Shown here in pieces: positions 39,551 to 42,248 of a stretch of DNA of 42,248 nucleotides. A model generated the notes under the pieces. It saw only the letters and a program-made list of their open reading frames with translations. It searched no databases and was not told where the DNA came from. The stretch's first letter is position 1. Each line of letters opens with the position of its first letter. The DNA is taken from positions 1 to 42,248 of the forward strand of contig SVNR01000025.1 in the NCBI GenBank assembly GCA_015066815.1, read 5' to 3'. The translations under genes were made by a program, and so were the position numbers. The stretch comes from Ruminococcus sp. Its GTDB lineage: Bacteria; Bacillota; Clostridia; Oscillospirales; Ruminococcaceae.

Positions 39551-40458
39551 CAGAGACAAAAATAAAACGGAAATCAAAGGACAGTGTATTTGTAAAATTT
39601 TTCAGCTATATAGAAAATGTTAAGAAGCTGTATGAGGAGTTTCATCCGGAAGTAGCGGATCTAACCGAAGATGATATACAGATACAGACGCTGAACTCAG
39701 CGATAGTAAATACTATATACAATGACCTTGGTTTTATAGTAAAGGACAGATTTGTTGTACTGGTAGAAGCACAAAGTACATGGAATCCGAATATGGCATT
39801 AAGGATGCTGTTTTATATAAGTGAAACATACCGAAGATATCTTATGGATACAATGCAAAGTGAACACAGCACAACAAAAATAAATCTTCCGGAACCGGAG
39901 TTTTATATGATATACACAGGAGAACAAACCAGACCATCAGAAATATCATTAAGCCGGGAGTTTTTCGGAGGGAAGTCAGATTTAGAGTTAAAAATAAAAG
40001 TGCTCAGTGAGGTAGATACAACATTAGCAGGACAGTATGTAGGGTTCTGCAAAGTGTTCAATGAACAGAGAAGATTGCACGAAAACAGTATAGAAGCGGC
40101 AATAGAAACATACCGTATATGTATAGAAAAAGGATATCTCAGAGAATTTATGAAAAGACATGAGAAGGAAGTGATAGATATGATGGAACAGCTGTTCGAT
40201 GAAGAGGTAATGCGTAAACAGTATGACATAGCAAGCAGAAGAGCTGAGAGAGAAGAAGGACGTATTGAAGGCGAACAGATTGGTTTAGCACGTGGCGAAC
40301 AAATTGGTTTAGCACGTGGCGAACAGATTGGTTTAGCACGTGGCGAACAGATTGGTTTAGCGCGTGGCGAACAGATTGGCTTAGCAAAAGCCGCAGAACA
40401 GATGCGCCGCAGTGGATTAAGTGAAGAACAGATAAAATCAATCCTTAGCCAATGCTAA
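39544..40458 (+). CDS. Rpn-type PD-(D/E)XK nuclease with variable C-terminal repeats
   Basis: A full-length, 304-residue Rpn-family protein. N-terminal KDSVFVKFFSYIENVKKLY, then the nuclease core with the Asp in YNDLGFIVKDRFVVLVEAQS (catalytic D and ExQ near residues 60-77) and LRMLFYISETYRRYL. Rpn nucleases cut DNA and are toxic; E. coli homologues are held back by a separately translated C-terminal fragment. Residues 243-282 are five copies of an 8-residue unit (GEQIGLAR), then MRRSGLSEEQIKSILSQC as in the previous gene. AAGGAA lies 9 nt before in-frame Met213, a possible internal start giving 92 residues. AAAGGAG precedes the main ATG. Phage-defence role is inferred. Confidence 0.8.
   Translation: MATETKIKRKSKDSVFVKFFSYIENVKKLYEEFHPEVADLTEDDIQIQTLNSAIVNTIYNDLGFIVKDRFVVLVEAQSTWNPNMALRMLFYISETYRRYLMDTMQSEHSTTKINLPEPEFYMIYTGEQTRPSEISLSREFFGGKSDLELKIKVLSEVDTTLAGQYVGFCKVFNEQRRLHENSIEAAIETYRICIEKGYLREFMKRHEKEVIDMMEQLFDEEVMRKQYDIASRRAEREEGRIEGEQIGLARGEQIGLARGEQIGLARGEQIGLARGEQIGLAKAAEQMRRSGLSEEQIKSILSQC
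40165..40182 (+). promoter_or_regulatory. Possible internal ribosome binding site and start in the second Rpn-type gene
   Basis: AAGGAA at 40165-40170, 9 nt, then in-frame ATG at 40180 (Met213). A second ATG follows directly. Weaker than the site in the first gene. Confidence 0.4.
40270..40389 (+). repeat. 24-bp coding tandem repeat, 5 units
   Basis: Units start at 40270, 40294, 40318, 40342 and 40366. They are almost identical; the last ends in AAA (Lys) instead of CGT (Arg). Confidence 0.95.
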
Positions 40459-40477
40459 AGCCTTGATATTGATTCTG

Positions 40478-40512
40478 ACCATATCCGGATATTCTTCCGG
40501 GTATGGTTTTTC
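40478..40512 (+). terminator. Terminator of Rpn cassette 2
   Basis: Same ACCATA/TATGGT hairpin with T-run as at 39259. Confidence 0.8.
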
Positions 40513-40534
40513 CTTTGTAAAAAAAATCGATGAA

Positions 40535-40573
40535 CAAAAAACCGCCTCCGGAATTTGTTTTCCGGAGGCGGTT
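40535..40573 (-). terminator. Terminator of the flagellin gene
   Basis: Perfect 13-bp stem AACCGCCTCCGGA/TCCGGAGGCGGTT; on the minus strand a T-run follows. It lies about 60 bp after the flagellin stop and is absent from the matching place in cassette 1. Confidence 0.85.
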
Positions 40574-40635
40574 ACCCTATATATAAGTTATTTTTTAAAA
40601 GCCATTCCCCAAAGGCTTTATAATATCACGACTGC

Positions 40636-42063
40636 TTACTGAAGAAGTGAGAGAACGTTCTGAGGCTGTGAGTTAGCCTGAGCAAGCATAGACTGAGCTG
40701 CCTGAGCGATAACGTTCTTAGAAGTGTAAGCCATCATTTCCTTAGCCATGTCTGTATCACGGATACGGCTGTTGGAAGCTGTTACGTTTTCAGAAGCTGT
40801 TGTAAGGTTGTTTACTGTGTGTTCAAGTCTGTTCTGCTGAGCACCAAGTTTACCTCTTTCATCTGAAACATAGTTGCTTATCTGACGGATAACATCAGCT
40901 GCTGCAGATGCACTATCCTGATCTGTTATATCGATAGTAACATTATCATTATATGTTGAATAAGCATTTTCTTTACTCTTAGTTAAAACAGCGGCAGAAG
41001 CTTTGGTATTAGTATCATCGTTTTCCATGTTTTTCTTTCCAGCTAAATCACCGAAGAGAGCGTCGGTATGGAAACTATTTATAGTAACTTCAAGTTTATC
41101 AGCGGCAGTTGAAGATTCGCCTATCTGAAGATTAATGCCTGTACTTACAGCACCACCAGATGTATCTTTGGCTGAAAATACATCATTAGTATTTAATTTA
41201 TCGAAGCCAGTTATTTGTAAACCAGTTACTACTGTACCATCTTCGGTTTTCCAATCGCTACCATCAAATGTTAATTTAGCGCCTTTATTACTAGCACCAC
41301 TACCAATAACTAATCCGTTATCAGATACACCTGTACCAGCGCCATCGAGTACTACTGTATCACCTTTTTTTGCAGCGATATTAATCGTTGTAGTAGAGGC
41401 AGCCCAAGTACCGGTTGCATCATCCCAAGCATATACAGTTGCAGTTGCACCTGTAGCATTGGTTCCTGAAGCTTGAAATGCGTTAAATTTAAATTCAGCT
41501 GAGCTCTTGCCGTTGAAAGGAAGATTAGTTACTGTACCGCCAAAAAGTTTATCCTGAGGAGCAAGAGTTGTTGGGGCTTCAAAACCTAATTTCTCTCCAG
41601 CTTTTTGACCTGTAATTTTAACCTTAGCCGTACTTCCTAATGAGCCATCCATAAGCTTATGACCATTGAAGTTCGCTGTAGTAGCCATTCTATCAATTTC
41701 ACCACAAAGCTGATCCATTTCATCCTGAAGAGCATCACGGTCTTCTTTAGCAAGAACACCATTAGCTGCTTTTTCAGAAAGCTCTGTCATTCTTTCAAGA
41801 ATGCTATGTGCTTCAGCCATGTAACCTTCAGCTGTCTGAATAAGATTAGCGCCATCTTCACAGTTATCCTTAGCTGTATCAAGAGCCTTGATCTGATTCT
41901 TCATCTTTTCGGATATAGCAAGACCTGAAGCGTCATCTGCAGCCTTGTTGATTCTGAAACCAGAAGCAAGCTTCTGCATACCTGTCATCTGAGCCTTTGA
42001 AGCCTGTCCGAGTGCGTTGTTGGCGTTAAGAGCCGCCATATTAGTTCTAACTACCATTCCCAT
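40636..42063 (-). CDS. Flagellin
   Basis: The major filament protein, 475 residues from the ATG at 42063, set by GGAGG 8 nt upstream; an in-frame ATG at 42099 has no site. The conserved D0/D1 start MVVRTNMAALNANNALGQ and LASGFRINKAADDASGLAIS, and the D1/D0 end (RLEHTVNNLTTASENVTASNSRIRDTDMAKEMM broken, then LAQANSQPQNVLSLLQ) are clear. The centre, about 170-370, is a low-complexity Thr/Ala/Gly-rich D2/D3 region, surface exposed and expected to vary. No other motility gene is in the window. A sigma-D-like promoter lies at 42165-42191. Confidence 0.95.
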   Translation of the reverse strand: MGMVVRTNMAALNANNALGQASKAQMTGMQKLASGFRINKAADDASGLAISEKMKNQIKALDTAKDNCEDGANLIQTAEGYMAEAHSILERMTELSEKAANGVLAKEDRDALQDEMDQLCGEIDRMATTANFNGHKLMDGSLGSTAKVKITGQKAGEKLGFEAPTTLAPQDKLFGGTVTNLPFNGKSSAEFKFNAFQASGTNATGATATVYAWDDATGTWAASTTTINIAAKKGDTVVLDGAGTGVSDNGLVIGSGASNKGAKLTFDGSDWKTEDGTVVTGLQITGFDKLNTNDVFSAKDTSGGAVSTGINLQIGESSTAADKLEVTINSFHTDALFGDLAGKKNMENDDTNTKASAAVLTKSKENAYSTYNDNVTIDITDQDSASAAADVIRQISNYVSDERGKLGAQQNRLEHTVNNLTTASENVTASNSRIRDTDMAKEMMAYTSKNVIAQAAQSMLAQANSQPQNVLSLLQ

Positions 42064-42109
42064 AATTATACCTCCATGTAATATGAGTTGTCGTTCCATT
42101 AAGCTGTCT

Positions 42110-42122
42110 GTTTACCGTAAAC
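42110..42122. promoter_or_regulatory. Palindrome GTTTACCGTAAAC in the flagellin leader
   Basis: Perfect 6-bp arms around a central C, 47 nt before the start codon on the minus strand. Could be an RNA hairpin or operator. Confidence 0.35.
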
Positions 42123-42134
42123 CAAATCATATCG

Positions 42135-42162
42135 ATCCCTGATATCTTATCTTCAATCCCTG
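42135..42162 (-). repeat. Two CAGGGAT motifs upstream of flagellin
   Basis: On the minus strand ATATCAGGGAT occurs twice (cores 42141-42135 and 42162-42156), 21 bp apart. The core fits the CsrA consensus CARGGAU. Only the nearer copy is surely in the mRNA if the sigma-D-like promoter is right. Confidence 0.35.
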
Positions 42163-42164
42163 AT

Positions 42165-42191
42165 ATATTGCCTTGTACTTCCGTTTTTTTA
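42165..42191 (-). promoter_or_regulatory. Sigma-D (sigma-28)-like promoter of flagellin
   Basis: On the minus strand TAAA (42191-42188), 15-bp spacer, GGCAATAT (42172-42165), against the known TAAA-N15-GCCGATAT pattern (6 of 8 in the -10). Confidence 0.6.
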
Positions 42192-42248
42192 CCCCGGGAA
42201 GAAAGGCAAATTTGTTTTTGACTGGTATCAGTTTTTTTCTCACAAATA

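Noticed and set aside
40270-40389. CRISPR-like array
   Set aside because: The 24-bp units are direct tandem repeats without spacers and are in frame inside a coding sequence.
42064-42099. Longer flagellin N-terminus
   Set aside because: The extra residues are not flagellin-like and include the ribosome binding site of the real start.

Overview
The window reads as a chromosomal segment of a low-to-moderate GC, Gram-positive anaerobe of the class Clostridia, most likely Ruminococcus or a close relative. The grounds are a clostridial rpoA-rplQ end, a SpoIIM homologue, lipoproteins with LTSC/MTSC-type lipoboxes, glycogen and maltodextrin genes, a Gram-positive FHA/EssC secretion locus, consensus sigma-A promoters (TTGACA/TATAAT with 17-bp spacers) and several TTG starts. 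This placement is inference; no rRNA is present.

Layout. 1-9.4 kb is core: the rpoA tail, rplQ, a 640-bp intergenic region with a candidate small RNA, proC, spoIIM, a YesL-like gene, a large orphan lipoprotein flanked by direct repeats, rpsO and pnp. 9.5-12.7 kb has a surface 5'-nucleotidase with a sortase-like tail, then a TSCPD protein and a PHP phosphoesterase on the minus strand. 13-21.2 kb is one tightly coupled nine-gene operon that looks like an unusual type VII secretion locus. It holds an EssC-like FHA/FtsK ATPase, a LytTR regulator, a YukD/EsaB-like ubiquitin fold, four small helical proteins (three WXG100-like), one unknown, and a secreted/membrane vWA-like protein with a C-terminal FHA domain. 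No EssA, EssB or EsaA homologue is visible. 21.2-25.2 kb has an orphan zinc-type ABC ATPase, a MITE-like element, a UBA/DUF4342 protein and a two-component system. 25.2-31.3 kb has glgA, a membrane glycerophosphodiesterase, glmS and a GIY-YIG protein.

31.3-38.2 kb is a minus-strand maltodextrin operon (binding lipoprotein, two permeases, malQ, glgP) without its own ATPase. It is consistent with import of malto-oligosaccharides followed by MalQ disproportionation and phosphorolysis, with glgA nearby for glycogen storage. A tRNA-Pro(GGG) follows. Next come two Rpn-type genes in tandem: they share about 92% identical promoter flanks and the same 3' ends, but have different cores and different numbers of a 24-bp repeat. 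A flagellin gene with a sigma-D-like promoter closes the window.

Two things cut across the gene order. A family of about fourteen 33-39-bp intergenic palindromes (arms like ATAGTGAACG) has arms that co-vary, and three of them start exactly 3 nt after a sigma-A -10 box. Both Rpn genes have an in-frame internal start preceded by a Shine-Dalgarno-like sequence that would release their C-terminal part, as in the described RpnL/RpnS gene-within-gene toxin-antitoxin systems.
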